A DNA stretch of 34,615 bases from Chromera velia (taxonomy: Eukaryota; Sar; Chromeraceae). Shown here one piece after another: positions 1-11,903 of the stretch (the stretch's first letter is position 1; each line of letters opens with the position of its first letter). The notes beneath the pieces were generated by a model. It did not search any database and was not told where the DNA came from. It saw only the letters and a list, made by a program, of their open reading frames with translations. The stretch is from positions 1-34,615 of the forward strand of contig JAHBMJ010001170.1 in the NCBI GenBank assembly GCA_018398765.1, read 5' to 3'. Made by a program: the position numbers and the translations under genes.

Positions 1-366
1 ACAGAAGCAGTTAGAAGAGGGGGAGGGGAGGAAGTCATCAATTTTGTCCAGCCTCAGCCTCGGGCTGTCGTCAATGCCAAGAAGAGTCTGAGAAGAGGCG
101 CTAGATAGAGAGTATCTGCGCAAATCAGTTGATGAATCAAAATCCCTCAACTGGTTTTTGTTCAGATACAGCTATTGCGTCGAGTTGACTGTGCATGTGT
201 TTCACGCATGTTTTGTGCATGTGTGTGTGCTTTCATGCCGCATGAATGTGTTTCATCGATTTTCATGCATGTTATTCGCTTGTTGTGTGTGCATATGAGT
301 TTCTTGCGTGAAAGAAAAACAGTTTTAGGATTCAAAAGTTTCCACGTCTTTCGAATGCGGCCAGAT
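1..366. other. intergenic sequence, nothing recognised
   Basis: No open frame here resembles a known protein and no splice-linked exon chain can be built. The stretch from about 190 to 300 is rich in TGTG and GCATG words typical of the intergenic DNA elsewhere in this window. Confidence 0.4.
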
Positions 367-547
367 TTTTTTTTAATTTTTTTTCTATAATTTTTTTTTT
401 CTATATTTTTTTTTAATTTTTTTTTTCTAGATTTTTATTTTTGTTTTTTTTTTTAATTATATGGCCGGTAAACCGGTAACCTGGCCATTGTTAAAAAATT
501 GGTCTAGCCCAGCCAGGTAACCGGTTACCCGGTAATTACCCGGCCAT
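367..547. repeat. T-rich tract followed by imperfect GGTAACC inverted repeat
   Basis: Positions 367-454 are almost pure T with short A interruptions. Immediately after, 461-485 (ATGGCCGGTAAACC...) and 512-547 (GCCAGGTAACCGG...GGCCAT) are inverted copies of each other apart from a few extra bases in the right arm. They form a stem with a loop of about 26 bases. This looks like a small foldback element or the end of an element with an oligo-T side. I do not recognise the family. Confidence 0.5.
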
Positions 548-555
548 CATGCAAC

Positions 556-790
556 TAGGGGGGGGATCGAGGGGAGGGATTCTGACGGAAACAGGGGAGG
601 TAACCGTAGACGGCAACAGGTGGGGGGTTCCATCGGAGGTATGACAGAAGACAGCAGATAGATCTAAGACCTGAATGGAAACAGGGGTGGAGGAATTCTG
701 TTCGAAGCCTTATGGAAACGTACGGAAATAGGGGAGGTGGATGGAAATAAGGGAGGGGTTCTATCGGAGGTATGACAGATTGGAAGACCA
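556..790. repeat. diverged tandem duplication, 131-bp period
   Basis: The block GGTTCYATCGGAGGTATGACAGA occurs at 626 and again at 757, 131 bases apart. It is preceded both times by GGAAAYAGGGGAGGT-like words. G-rich blocks such as GGAAACAGGGG recur between them, so the region is an old tandem repeat with internal short repeats. No coding role is visible. Confidence 0.55.
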
Positions 791-859
791 TAAAGAAGTG
801 ATGACAGACGGACTTCGACGGACATCAACCCTGGAGATGGAGAAAGGGCCAAGAATAGG

Positions 860-3050
860 GAACTAGAGAAGAACAGGCTAGAGTCCTAGCTAGAGTCTTA
901 GCAGACTGATGCCTTCACAATATTGCTCGTGGATCACGCGCAAACTCGGATGAATGCAAAGGGTGTGGAAAAAAAAAAACAGATTGCGTAGACGTCGCAC
1001 GCGGACGACCGGCATCCTAAAATAGAGGCTGACCCCATTTTCGCACAAGACGACGACACCATCCGGCCATGCCATAGAAAAGATCCCACTCGCAAGCCCT
1101 CAACAGAGGCTGTACGCTGCGGCACGCTGCATGCAAGACAATAGATGGAGGGTAGGATCTTGTGGGAATTGAGTACTTCTGAATGGATAGCATGCATGAT
1201 AATGCATACAGATATAGCCGCGCGGTTTTTAGTGTGGCGGCATCAAGCTGATCCAGACTATAGACAAGCTATCAGACAAAGGAATAGATGTTCTTTCAAG
1301 AAGAAGCCGAGAACCAACTGACCTTTGATCCGAGTAGGCCGCGCAGGAACAACTGTTGTTCGAGACCTAGTTCGAGACGCGGCTGGTCCATGCAGGAGGT
1401 TTAGCCTGCATTCAGCGCAAGAAGCAGGAAAAAGAGGTGATATCGATGCATAACGTTACAGTGCTGCCAGGGTATGCTACAATAGCCTCAACTAACCTAA
1501 AGGTTGGAGCCGTCTATATATATAGACGGAGAGCTAGCTTAAGGCGGAAGCATGTGCTGAACGGGCAACAGGTGTTGTCCGTGCTCTTTTCCGTCTATGC
1601 CATTCCTCCGTTTGCTCAAGAGGAATGAAGCCTGCTGGTCGACTCGCCGGCCATGTCAGGCTATGTGACACTCTACTTTGCGCACAGTTCCCACTTGTAG
1701 ACAGCTGAACAACAGTGCTTCAGTGCCTCAGGCCGGATGCATGTGTATACGCGCTTGGCGTAGACGGCTTGATCGTACATGCGAGTGACTTCATATATAT
1801 ATATATTAATATATATGTTCGATTCGATCGTGTGCGGGTCGCGCGCATTCCATGCATGCCATGCACAGTGCCGAGTTGAAGACTACGGCAAGTTTGTAAG
1901 GAGGCGGTACAAAACCAGTGACACGCATGGTATCGAAACAGCTATCAGGCACTATGACGCACGAGCTTGAAAGTGAGACTGGATCGATTATTTTAGCTTG
2001 ATTGCTGAGGCATTGTGTTGTCTGTATGTTCAATTGTCCGTTGATTTTTGCTTGTTGGTGGGTTGATGGGAGCCAAGGGGCGTTGCTCGTCCTGAGAAGC
2101 GGCCTTTCGCTACCTCTCGCGGGGAGGCAGCGACTCGAGAAGGGGCTGGAACGACAAGAATGCGCCGTGAAGTTCAGAGCTCAGTCTGCTCCCGTCTCTT
2201 TCCGAAGCTTCACGAGGGCCTCTGCATTTCGCCCAGGGCTTTCTTTGGTTCAACGTCTTCCATTTACGTTGAGGCCAGCCACGCGGGCGTGAGTCGGGAG
2301 GAGGCAACTTCTGGACAGAAGCAGCAGCGGGAGGAGACAGGTCCATCACCTGTGCTGCTCTCACCGGCTGTGCAGATTTGCGGCTCGATCCTTCGGCCTT
2401 CTGTGCACGCGTTTCCTCCTTTGGGATCGTTGGCGGTGTTGGTGTTGAAAGCCATGTGTACACACGACTCCCATATTCTTTAGATAGGCCTAAAGATAGG
2501 TGTACGCGCAATACGCTGACTTATGGCAAAGGCTACAGTGGTGTCTCAAGACGATATCGGGAGGTCAAAAAATGTTTAAAAGTTGTTTCAAATGATTTTA
2601 AATGAATTAAATCGAATCATTTCTTCAAAGCTAGCTTTAAAGACAGTCAGAAACCTAAAATTATGAGTTATTATTGGTAAAAACTAGAAGAGCTCGCATG
2701 TTAGGGAACTTATGAAGTCTAACCTCAAAAGTAACCTCAAATCCGCCTAGATTATCAAATCTAGATCTTAACCTCAAATCAAATCAAATTTAAATCTATC
2801 AAATCAAACCTGGTCACTACCCGAAAACCTTCAAGATCCTAGCTCTATTATATATGTTTTTTTTTTAATGCTTAACCCCAGTTGGAGCTAGAGTTGGAGC
2901 GCTAAGCTCCTGGGTAGCAGATACATGTATGGTTATTGTTTGTTAAAACGCCGGTAGAATTGTCTACTTAGTAATTATATTCATTTAAATTCCTAGAATA
3001 ATAATTATTGGGAGACATACATACCAGATTTCCCTTTGGGATGTTTTTGA
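860..3050. other. intergenic; palindrome at 1510, AT-rich from 2560
   Basis: I find no supportable gene. Notable items are the perfect 20-bp palindrome at 1510-1529, an AT dinucleotide run near 1792-1818, and an AT-rich part from about 2560 to 3050 with repeated AACCTCAAATC words around 2720-2800. Open frames at 2110-2511 exist on both strands but have no recognisable family and no linked exons. Confidence 0.4.
1510..1529. repeat. perfect 20-bp palindrome CCGTCTATATATATAGACGG
   Basis: Every base pairs with its mirror position: 6-bp GC-containing arms (CCGTCT/AGACGG) around an alternating TA core. It could extrude as a cruciform or be a dimeric protein site. No nearby gene explains it. Confidence 0.7.
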
Positions 3051-3054
3051 TTGC

Positions 3055-3460
3055 TTTTCAGAGCTCTGCATAGAGCTCAAGAGCCTCTGCATCGTCTGCC
3101 CCACTGGTGGGTGCATATACAGAGATCAGGGTCACATTCTGGAGGTCGGTCCTTGCAACCCAACTGGCCTTGCCGAAGCGTTGAAGTAGACTTGGTTTTC
3201 TTCTCTCTGCCCTCTAACTAAACACAAGCCTAACTTGATTTCTTCTTTGCAGAGGGTCTCCTTTCTCTGGACCTACAAGCAGCAGTCTCTATGTTTTGCA
3301 TTCTTCCATCTCCCCGTGTGTTCGGGTTTCTTGGAGGAATGCCACATCAACCCCTGCCTGGTGGAACTCCTCAGCAGCGTGGGCTGTCCTCCTTGGAGGG
3401 GCCTTAGCCTCCCTTTGCTCCCTGTTGAGCAAGGTTCGACAGTTCTGTGTTCCAACAAAC
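3055..3460 (-). mobile_element. non-LTR retrotransposon (LINE) endonuclease remnant
   Basis: Reading the minus strand, the frame near 3456 gives VGTQNCRTLL, matching the N-terminal GTWNVRTL block of AP-type LINE endonucleases. About 90 bases on, the same frame gives AGVDVAFLQETRTHGE, the catalytic QET block (codons at 3326-3334), followed by an in-frame TAG. In another frame, 3061-3150 encodes NVTLISVYAPTSGADDAEAL, the conserved SVYAPTSG block. Two or more frame breaks and the stop show it is dead. The RT part is not found next to it, so the copy is internally deleted or truncated. Assignment to this endonuclease class is from the motif order; the clade cannot be named. Confidence 0.85.
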
Positions 3461-3689
3461 CGTGACTGTTGTTTTTTTCTGTGGCATCCTTTCTGTCTCT
3501 AACTGTTGCTGCTGTATCCTTTTCTCTTTTTCCTCTGCTTCTGTCTGTGCGTGCTGCGGTTGCCATTTCTTCTGTGGCGCTCCTTTTGCCCTGGGTGGAG
3601 TGGCGCTCTACGACCCAGGAGAGCTCTCGATCTCCTTGCAAGTGGGGGAAAGCAAGCTTTCGCAGGTGCCTGCTCGGCGTTTTGACCAT

Positions 3690-3731
3690 TAATTCATTCA
3701 TTCAAGTTAATTCATTCATTCATTCAGTAGA
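3690..3731. repeat. (ATTC)n microsatellite
   Basis: TTCATTCATTCA-type tetranucleotide repeats, interrupted once by AAGTTAA. They lie about 230 bases beyond the 5' side of the minus-strand LINE endonuclease remnant. Confidence 0.7.
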
Positions 3732-3734
3732 ATA

Positions 3735-5062
3735 ATTGCTAGAATTAAGCCTCAAATGATATCGATAAAACTTTTAGCACAATTCTATTATTTTTGCAGA
3801 AACAAAAACAAATAGTACACTAATTATCATAAATACTGAGAAAGTTATTGAATTATTCATTTTTAAGACGTCTCCCCGAGCAATCTCCAAGCATCTGCTT
3901 AAAACATGCTTCTACGCGTACAACTTGCTGAGCATCCGGTGTTGCTTCGTCGCTGAACACAGGCATGCCTGCAAGGGACGCGGCGTTTGACCTTGACTTA
4001 CCAGGATATATGTTTGCTCCAAGAGAAAGACTCATTGAATGCCAGAATTGAAGGAGAGGTATTTTATCTCAATATGATCGAATTCTTCCATGCATCCAAT
4101 AACGTTGTTGGAGCGGCAGCAACGCATAGTATGGATGAAAGCAGGCACGCGAGTCAATCAAGCTCTGCATCCAGACAAGCAAAGCACGCACTGGCACATA
4201 CTGACAATTCGTTTAATTCATGCAGACGTGGATTCCACTGAATTTGTATCTTCTTTCCCGGGCCGGCAATCGTCGCCTTTCAGTGCATGACAAATGTATC
4301 CTCATGCCGTTACATTTACAGAGACCCTCTTAGTGTTTGAAAGGGGAAACATCCTTGAAATGAATTCGGATCGGGTGCTTCAAACATCATCTGAGAGAGT
4401 TCGATCGGATCTCCAGGACAGAAAAGGGACTTCATTTTGACCCAACAAGGAAGCCCAATCCTAGAGCCCAATCACGTTCCTTCGGACCTTCACAAACTGC
4501 ATGCAGCATGCAGACTTCTGAGAAAATCAGGTGAGTGACTCAGTAAACAGACAGACCAATCAACAGACAGATAAATGAAAAAGCAAGCAAACAAACACAG
4601 TCAAAAAAACAAAATCAACCAACCACCCCTATAAGCTTCCACCCAAACACCATTCCTTCCCTTCCTGCGAACCTCTCTCTCTCTCTTCTCCGATCATGGC
4701 CCCATCCGATTTCTTGATCCTCTTTCCCCTCTGCTATTTTTCTGCATCGATCAGCTAGCTGCTTGCAATCACCTGGTCCTCGACTGATCCAGCAGACTCT
4801 AAAAAGCCGTGCTGTGGCTCCATAACATCTCCATTCGGTCACTTCTTCTATGAGTGAGACCCGAACAGACTGCAGCATTGCGAATCTGATTCACGCATAA
4901 ATACCAGATCTTGACCCCAATACCATCAGACCTTGACCCCAGATCTATCTTTTAATTCGCTGTGCACAAAAAATCTCTTGAGATTCCCTTCGAACATTTT
5001 CCCTGTCATGGAATAAAAAGGTCGTGTCGCTGGTCGGAAGGACATCTATTTTTTTCACGTAA
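3735..5062. other. intergenic, no gene recognised
   Basis: The first 150 bases are AT-rich. Around 4540-4620 there is an ACAG/CAAAC-rich purine and cytosine tract. No exon chain or protein similarity is visible. The last part is the 3' flank of the minus-strand hydrolase gene, which ends at 5063. Confidence 0.4.
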
Positions 5063-7319
5063 TCATGCCATGTTGCGGATGCAGAAGACGATGTCAGTGT
5101 CTTCTTTTTGAGACAGGCCGCGGTCCGCCATCAGCTTGCACTCCTTGTTGGACTCTGTGTACTGATATGCCATGCAGGTGCTGCTCTCGTAGTTGCACAC
5201 CCGCCCGCAGGCATCTGCAGAGTCAACCCTCCAGGAGACCAGCCAGAGGAGTCGTCCTGTTGCCTCCCCGTTGATTTCAGTGAAGGAAGAGAGACAGCGG
5301 TTGGGGTCTGCAATCACAGTCTCTCCCCCTGGAGGGAGGGGAAGGGAGGGGGAGTCGTCTGATGGGGGGGTGGTTGTGGGGCTTGGTGGAGGCGTGGAGG
5401 TGGTGGTGGTGGGCACAATGGTGGTTGTGGTTGGAGAAGGGGGGGCGGTGGTTGTGGTTGCGATTGTAGTGGTGGTGGTTGTGGTCAATGCTGGTGTTGT
5501 GGTGGTGGTTGTGGTGGTTGTGGAAGTCAGCCAACACCAGAAGCCGCAATCTGATGTGGTGGTTGTCGTGGTGAGTGCTGGTGTTGTGGTGGTGGAAGTG
5601 GTTGGGGAGGGAGGGGGGACAGTGGTGGTTGAGGGGGTGGTGGTGGAGGTCAGCCAACACCAGAAGTCGCAATTTGAGGTTGTCGTGCTGGTGGTTGTGA
5701 TGAGGGCTGGCGTCGTGGTGGTGGTTGTCGTAGTGACCCCGGGAGGTGTGGTGGTGGCGGAGGAAGTTGTTGTGGAGGTGAGCCAGCACCAGAATCCGCA
5801 ATCGGATGTGGTGGTTGTTGTCGTGGGTGCAACTGGAGAAGAGACGAGAGGAGAAGAGACGAGAAGAGAAGAGAAAAAATCAAACAAGAAGAAACCGGCG
5901 GGGGAGCATGAATGAAGGCACAGATAGAAAGAATGTCGCAGCTAGAAATGGAAGTTCCAGGAGCCCATCGCACAAAAGCATACGTCAGCGAGACAAGAAT
6001 CATCAAAAGAGTTTCGACACGCAGGTGGAGCGAACAGGATCATCAATATCGAAGCAAGAGAGAGAGAGAGTGAGAGAGAGAGAGAGAGAGAGACAGACAG
6101 AGAGAGAGAGAGAGAGACCAAGAAATAAACAGGTACATGAACAAATGGATATGGATTCGAATGCGTGTAGGCCCAAAGATTAGGAACGTCAAACTTATCA
6201 CCCACCTGTGGTTGTGGGAGATGGCCCAGGACCGGGGCCGGGTGCTGTTGCGTCGAGAGGGTGGGCCTTCAACCACTGCAGCATTTCGTCCTCCCTCGAG
6301 GAAGGCCATGCCAAGTGATTCACAAGGGCAGTCGCAGGGTCGCAACTGGTCAGACCTGCGCATTCCGACACTTGGTCTCCGTTTGAGTTTATCAGAAGGA
6401 AGTTCGTGTTCTCTTCTCCTCCCGAGGACCTCAACCAAGCTACCCAGGTCTCAACAAGGAAACAGGGGATGACGTCACAGTCCTTTGAGACAAGCATCAG
6501 AGGAGGATTGGGTTTCGGATACTCGGCAAGGATGCAGCCGATATCGATGCCTACTGCAGTGAAAGGATCGACGCCACTGAAGCCGGCAATTGCTGCCACA
6601 CGATTGCCGGCGGGGGTTGGCGTAGTGTATCTGACAATTCCATACGCCATTGAGAATATGCACCCGTTGCTCCAGCCGGTGACGAAAATCCTGTTGGGGT
6701 CTGCTTTGCCCGACGCAACCAGCTCATCAATCATGCGATCCACAAACCGAAAATCTTCGTTCTTCTCCCAATCTCTATAGATGTAATCGTGTTTTGCGCC
6801 GCTCTCTCCAATCACACGGGGGGGCCAATGGCGGTTCAATGACTGGGGCGTGGCGAGAAGGAAGCCTTCGTTGCCGTCATCCAGACGCCAGGTCTCCGCC
6901 TTATCACGGAGACCCGTGATGTCATAGACGTTCCCGGCAGAGCCACTAGAGCCATGGAACCAGATTACGAGGGGAAGCCTCGTCCCTCTCGGTTCGTACA
7001 GACAGTACTTTCTCTTTCTCACTCCCCCGGGGGCAAAGTCGGTCGGCACATTAATTTCCTTCGGAGGCCCGTCGTCCTTCCCGAGGAACCCGAAACCCCT
7101 CGCGCAGGTCGCCTCGTGCTGTTCCTCTGTGACCTCAGATGTGCCGTAGATGGCGTAGGAAGGGAAGAGGTCGGTGCACTTATCGTCGGGTGCGCAGAGT
7201 GGGGGAGGGTGGGAGAGTCCTGTGCGACTGTTGCATGTGATCCCTCGAGCTACCCAGTCGTCTGGTAACCCTCCGGCACCCAGAACCGAAAGCGCGAGAA
7301 CGAGGGGGGTGAGACCCAT
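5063..7319 (-). CDS. secreted PHB-depolymerase/feruloyl-esterase-like hydrolase with PAN/Apple domain
   Basis: Two exons: 7319-6206 and 5832-5063, joined by an intron with donor GTGGGT and acceptor CTCCAG. The splice keeps frame (ACA G|TT GCA), giving about 627 residues. I chose the Met at 7319, 30 codons inside the open frame, because it starts a signal peptide (MGLTPLVLALSVLGAGG). Residues 115-370 look like an alpha/beta-hydrolase of the LpqC/PHB-depolymerase family: oxyanion-type VIWFHGSSGSAGN at about 118, nucleophile GWSNG with Ser217, and later Asp and His candidates in SKDCD and NHLAW. The hydrolase is followed by a Pro/Thr-rich linker holding three near-identical SDCGFWCWLTSTTT modules. 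The C-terminus (about 545-627) is a Cys-rich PAN/Apple domain with the block CMAYQYTESNKECKL. Known members cleave polyester or feruloyl ester bonds. Secretion and binding to a surface or polymer are inferred; the substrate is unknown. Confidence 0.8.
6056..6117. repeat. (GA)n microsatellite inside the hydrolase intron
   Basis: AG dinucleotides with two short GACAGACAG interruptions. On the transcribed (minus) strand this reads as (TC)n. It lies in the donor-side half of the 5833-6205 intron, roughly 220 bases before the acceptor. Confidence 0.85.
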
Positions 7320-8059
7320 CTGAAGGAAGGAGTTAGAGGGGAGGTTTGACTGACGAGAGCCGAGCTGGATTTTGGGCAACAGAGTACCAGCGTGAGTGTT
7401 CTGTGACAACAGTTGAGCAGCGTCCAGATTTTTGTCGCGTCTAACTCAGACTCTTTTCTATATTTACGGTCGGGTAGGGCTGTTTTTGGAAGTGACGAAG
7501 TTACAGTATGAAAAGGCAGCAGTACAGACATGCAATGACTGATGCAGTTAATTAATTAAGAGGATCGAATCGATGGCCGTGCACGTGGTACGTACTAGCT
7601 GCATGTGCAGTTTTTCTTAATTTTCCTCTTTATTTTCTTTTGCATGCATTGCACGGATCCGAATAGTCGGATAGCTGTCTGCATGCATGGATGATATGCT
7701 GCCAGGACCCCGGCATGCCAGCGTGCCGAAAATGCATGCATGGGCCCTCCATTGAAGGCCCGAGACCCCGGCAGTGGGGGCGGCACTGCCCCGTCGATCG
7801 CAGAAAGAGAGACCATGGCGTCTCTTCTGAAAAGACAGATGGCTGGACGCCCTTGCACAGAGTTGCTACACCTATATACCGATCGGTGCATCTCATTATC
7901 CTCTAGAAGTTCTATCCATCTCTATCTTGACTGGAACCAACAGAGAAGTCGAACAAGCCCCTGTTTGGTAGGTTCCAGTGGGCACTGACTAGGCGCTCTC
8001 TGAGCGCTTCTCCTCCGTCCATAAGATCATTTTTGTTTTCTCAGTCTTGAGCACGGCTG
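7320..8059. promoter_or_regulatory. divergent intergenic region, presumed bidirectional promoter
   Basis: 740 bases separate the start of the minus-strand hydrolase from the start of the plus-strand Sec6-like gene. Transcription control of both must lie here or in unannotated 5' exons. The stretch 7560-7760 is dense in GCATGC/TGCATG words. No clear TATA box is placed, so the promoter call rests on position only. Confidence 0.35.
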
Positions 8060-9701
8060 ATGAGTGTCGGGAAGAATCCTTTTGCCGAAGACGTGGGTGG
8101 TGGAGGTGGGGGTGTCGAGTGGAGTGAAGATCAAGCGAGTCCCACAGGCACAGGAGACCACCCACACGGGGATCCGGTGGATGAACTTCTGTCCTGCTCC
8201 AAACAGAGGGCGGCTGTGTGGGTAAATGAACAGGTAGCAGACTGCCTTTTTGAGTGCATAGGTTTCCTGGGGAAGGGATACACAGAGAGAGCAGCACAGC
8301 AGACCAGAGCGCTTCCCCGAGAGACACCGTCTTCCAGCAAGAGGGGGGGTGTACTAGACACTCGCTGTCTCCACTTGCTTGACACACTCTGCGTAGAGTC
8401 AAGGCGCATACGCAGTGAGGGCAAGCGGGCACTCCAGCTGGAGCACCTATGGGAACAGGTTGCGCGTTTCTACAACCCGACCACGCGCCTTATCCAGTTG
8501 TGCGAGAACGCTCTGAAAAAGCCACCTCGGTATGGTCCGGGCGTGGAGACGGACTTTGAGAGACGTGCCTGTCTCCTCCAAAATCTGGCGCGTCTCTTGG
8601 TGGCATACACCGCAAAGGTTGGTCGGTCAGTGGGATGCTGCTGGGAGGCTTCGTCATCTGAAAGCTGGGTGGAGTTGTCGCAAATGAGCTGTTCAGCCTC
8701 TCTTGTTTGAGTGCAAATGTCTCTTTCTTGGCCCTCTTCTCTTTTCTGCAGCTGTTCGCACTGGTGTCTCCCATCTGGGCAGCGCTGGTCGAGCACGTGT
8801 CCACAACAGAGATCATGTCGCTGATGCAAGTGCTGAACACGACTGCAACAACCCTCCAGGCAGGAATCGAGGCGCTGCTTGAGGGCAGAGCGGTGTTGTC
8901 GTGTGCTTCTTCGTTGTTACTCCTGGCACATCTCGAAAAGAGAGAGAAGGAGTGGGGGACTGGAGGCGGGGTTGGGGATGTAGACGTTCAGGGGACTAGG
9001 AGACGGCGTGAAGGGGGGGGGAGAAGTCTGGCAAGGTGGTGTGCAGACTTGAGGTCTTTGCACGTCTCTGCATGCGTTGCTCTGGAGAGTCTTGCGTGTG
9101 CATACAGCCTCCGGGTCCGCACAAAACTCCGTGACTATGTGTTGAATATTGTCTGGCGAGATCTGCAACTCGCTGGTTTTGGAGACGGAGCTAGAGGGGG
9201 ATTGGGAGGCATGCACACCTCAGGGGTGAGTGGCGGTGGGGGTGCAGTGTCGCTAGGTGAGTCCAGTTTTCTCCCCGATGGATTGGATGACGGTCTTCTT
9301 CAACGTCACCCAACCGAGCTGTGGTTGCATTCCTCGGCCCCTGTGGACTTTTTTGTCCTCGTACATCGATTGCTAGAGAGTGCGGCGGAGTCCCACATAC
9401 CCCAGCTTCAGTGGAAGATGACTGAGCTTGTGCAATCCGTTGTTCGACTCCACGTGAATTCAGTGGAGGCTGTGGTGTGTCTTCATCCGTTGCATGATGC
9501 GGCGGCGGGCGGGGGAGGAGGGGGTGAGGGCAGGGCTTTCTCTGTGATGAGGGGAGTGAGGGAGAGCCGCTTGGTCGCCTTACTCTCCGCACAGATCAAC
9601 AACGTCCGGCTCTATCTCCAGGTGAGGGGGAAGGGAGAAGGATATTTCTTTTGTTCTATGGAGAACGGCTGGAGTTGGGGACAGGGAGGAAGGCAAATTG
9701 T

Positions 9702-9740
<39 letters not shown>

Positions 9741-11865
9741 AACTTGACGTGCCGCAAGTTCTTTGAGGCCTCACTTTCTGTCGGTGATTGTTTTCGTTTC
9801 TTCGTGCGTTCCCATGTCGTCTCGGGGCTTCTCTTGTTTCTGCGTTCCCTTCCTCTCTCTCTGTTTCTCTCTCTGTGTGTGTACGTCTTTTCTCTGTATC
9901 ACTTCTTCTATTCTCTTCTCCCTGCTCTCTCTCTCTCTCTTTCTTTCTTTCTGCAGGAGTGCAAACTTGCAGACAGGCATCTTCGCACGCGTCTGAGGGG
10001 CACTGCCAGGGGAGGGGGGTTTCTCTATCCCTCCCAGCTGCTGAACAGCCGCGCTATCTGCAGACTCCAAGACAAGTGGCTGGCTCCCCTGGCCACCTTC
10101 CTCCGTTCCCGCCGGGGAAAGATGATGCGTCGAATGTCGATGCAACGCTCTCGGTCTGTATCCCTCAGCTTGAAGGAACAGCAGATTCAGGAACAGGGGG
10201 AGGAGGATGAGACAAAGGGGGAAAAAGAAGCGGAGGGTTCTGCAGGGGTCTTGCCGTCTCCCCGCACTGCCCCTGCTTCCCCCCCCCCCCNNNNNNNCCC
10301 CCAAGCAGGATGCAGACCCCTGCTGGTTCAAGTCCTGAGGACGTTGATGTCGAGGGAGAGAATCTTGTGGATGGAAAGGCGGAGGGTGGTGCTGGCTTTC
10401 CTGACAGACCTGTGTCGCCTTCACTGATTGAACAGAAGGGAAAGGAAGACGAAAATGAAGATGTCACACAGAAGAGAGAAACAGATTCTGCAGATGCAGA
10501 GCTGGAAGAAAAGGAAAAGGCTGGCGGGAAGGGGGGGGAGGGCACAAACCGCACAGAGGGAGACGGAGACGGGGAAGTCGTTCTCCCGCTCGCGTCTCCA
10601 AACGATAGCGCAATGCCTTCTCCCTCTAAGGGAAAAGAAGAAAAGGATGAAGCGAAGTCAGTCCACGAGAGAGGTGCCCCTCCTGTGGTGTCACCAACTA
10701 AGGCTGCTGATAGGCCGGCAGTAGCTCGGTCACATTCAAGCAACCCCTTTGCTGAGGAGGCAGCACTAGAGGAGGAGGAAGAGGCAAGCAGGGCAAAAGC
10801 AGAGAAAGAGAAAAGTGAGCAACTGAAGGCCAAAGGAACGGACAAGGAGACAGACTCAAGACGAGTCACTCCCCCGGTACCCAAATCGCCTTCTGTCTCA
10901 TCCAACAGATTCTCTCCGTCTCCACCCCACGCGCTCCCCTCAGCAACACCCAGCCCTGTAAGAGCCCGCAAAGAAGGAGGAGACTCCAACACACCCTCAC
11001 CGTCCCCAGCCAGGCAGAAACCGCAAACACAGACCACGAAAGATTCGTCCTCTCCATTCGGCATCGGGTTTCCTGACGGTGAACCAGACGCAGCTTCTGC
11101 GGGTGCAGAGGAGTCGGTGCGTCTGGTGCACTCCCTCCATCACCCCCCCTTTCCTGCTCTGCCCCTTCCTCAAAACGGCGCCCCCGTCTCCTTCACAGGT
11201 AGGTGCGTTGCCCCCCTTCCAGTGTCGTTCGTTCCAACTCGTCTTCTCGCGCCTGCCTCTTTCCATTCCATGCGAACCCCGTTCTTGGAAGTCGTTCCTC
11301 CTCCCGTGCCCCTCGATGTCCTCTTCTTTCGCTCGGCACGAGCCTGACTGTCGGCTGACCTGCCAGCACTCATAGTCATGCGCATGAATCCTTTTTTTGC
11401 CTGCATGTGTGCGGAATCGCCCCTTTTCTGGATTGCAGGAAGGCTTGCAGAGCATCTGACCGAAAATGGTCTCTCCCAGGAGGCGGGGGGGTTTACCCGG
11501 TTCGGCCAGAAGGCGCAAGCGGCGGTTGTCTCCCTGGTAGTCGGGCCTTTGCTGGACGAGATTGACAGATGGTCGGTCGGTCGGTCGGTCTCCCTAACTT
11601 CCTCTCTCTCTCTGGTTGTCTTTAGGTTCATTCCCCCCCCGCGCGCGAGAGAGTGTGTGTAGGCGTGTGTGAGGACCTTCTCTCTTTGAGATCCCATTCC
11701 CCTCTGCATGTCCTCATGCTTCCCCCTTGTTCGCGAGTGCAGATACATCTGTCTTTCTACCTTAAAGTTTTTGTGCGCATGTCTGCGTGTTTTCGTACGT
11801 CTTTTGCGAGACTCCGTGTATCTGCCACATGATCTTCTCCTGTCTTTCTCTCTCTCTGTGCTTCT

Positions 11866-11903
<38 letters not shown>

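Noticed and set aside
2110-2511. 133-codon minus-strand frame and overlapping plus-strand frames
   Set aside because: No recognisable domain, no linked exons, and both strands equally open in a GC-richer patch.
5193-5915. Val/Gly-rich plus-strand frame of 240 codons
   Set aside because: It is the complement of the Thr-rich linker of the hydrolase gene, whose minus-strand frame has a signal peptide, catalytic motifs and a valid splice.
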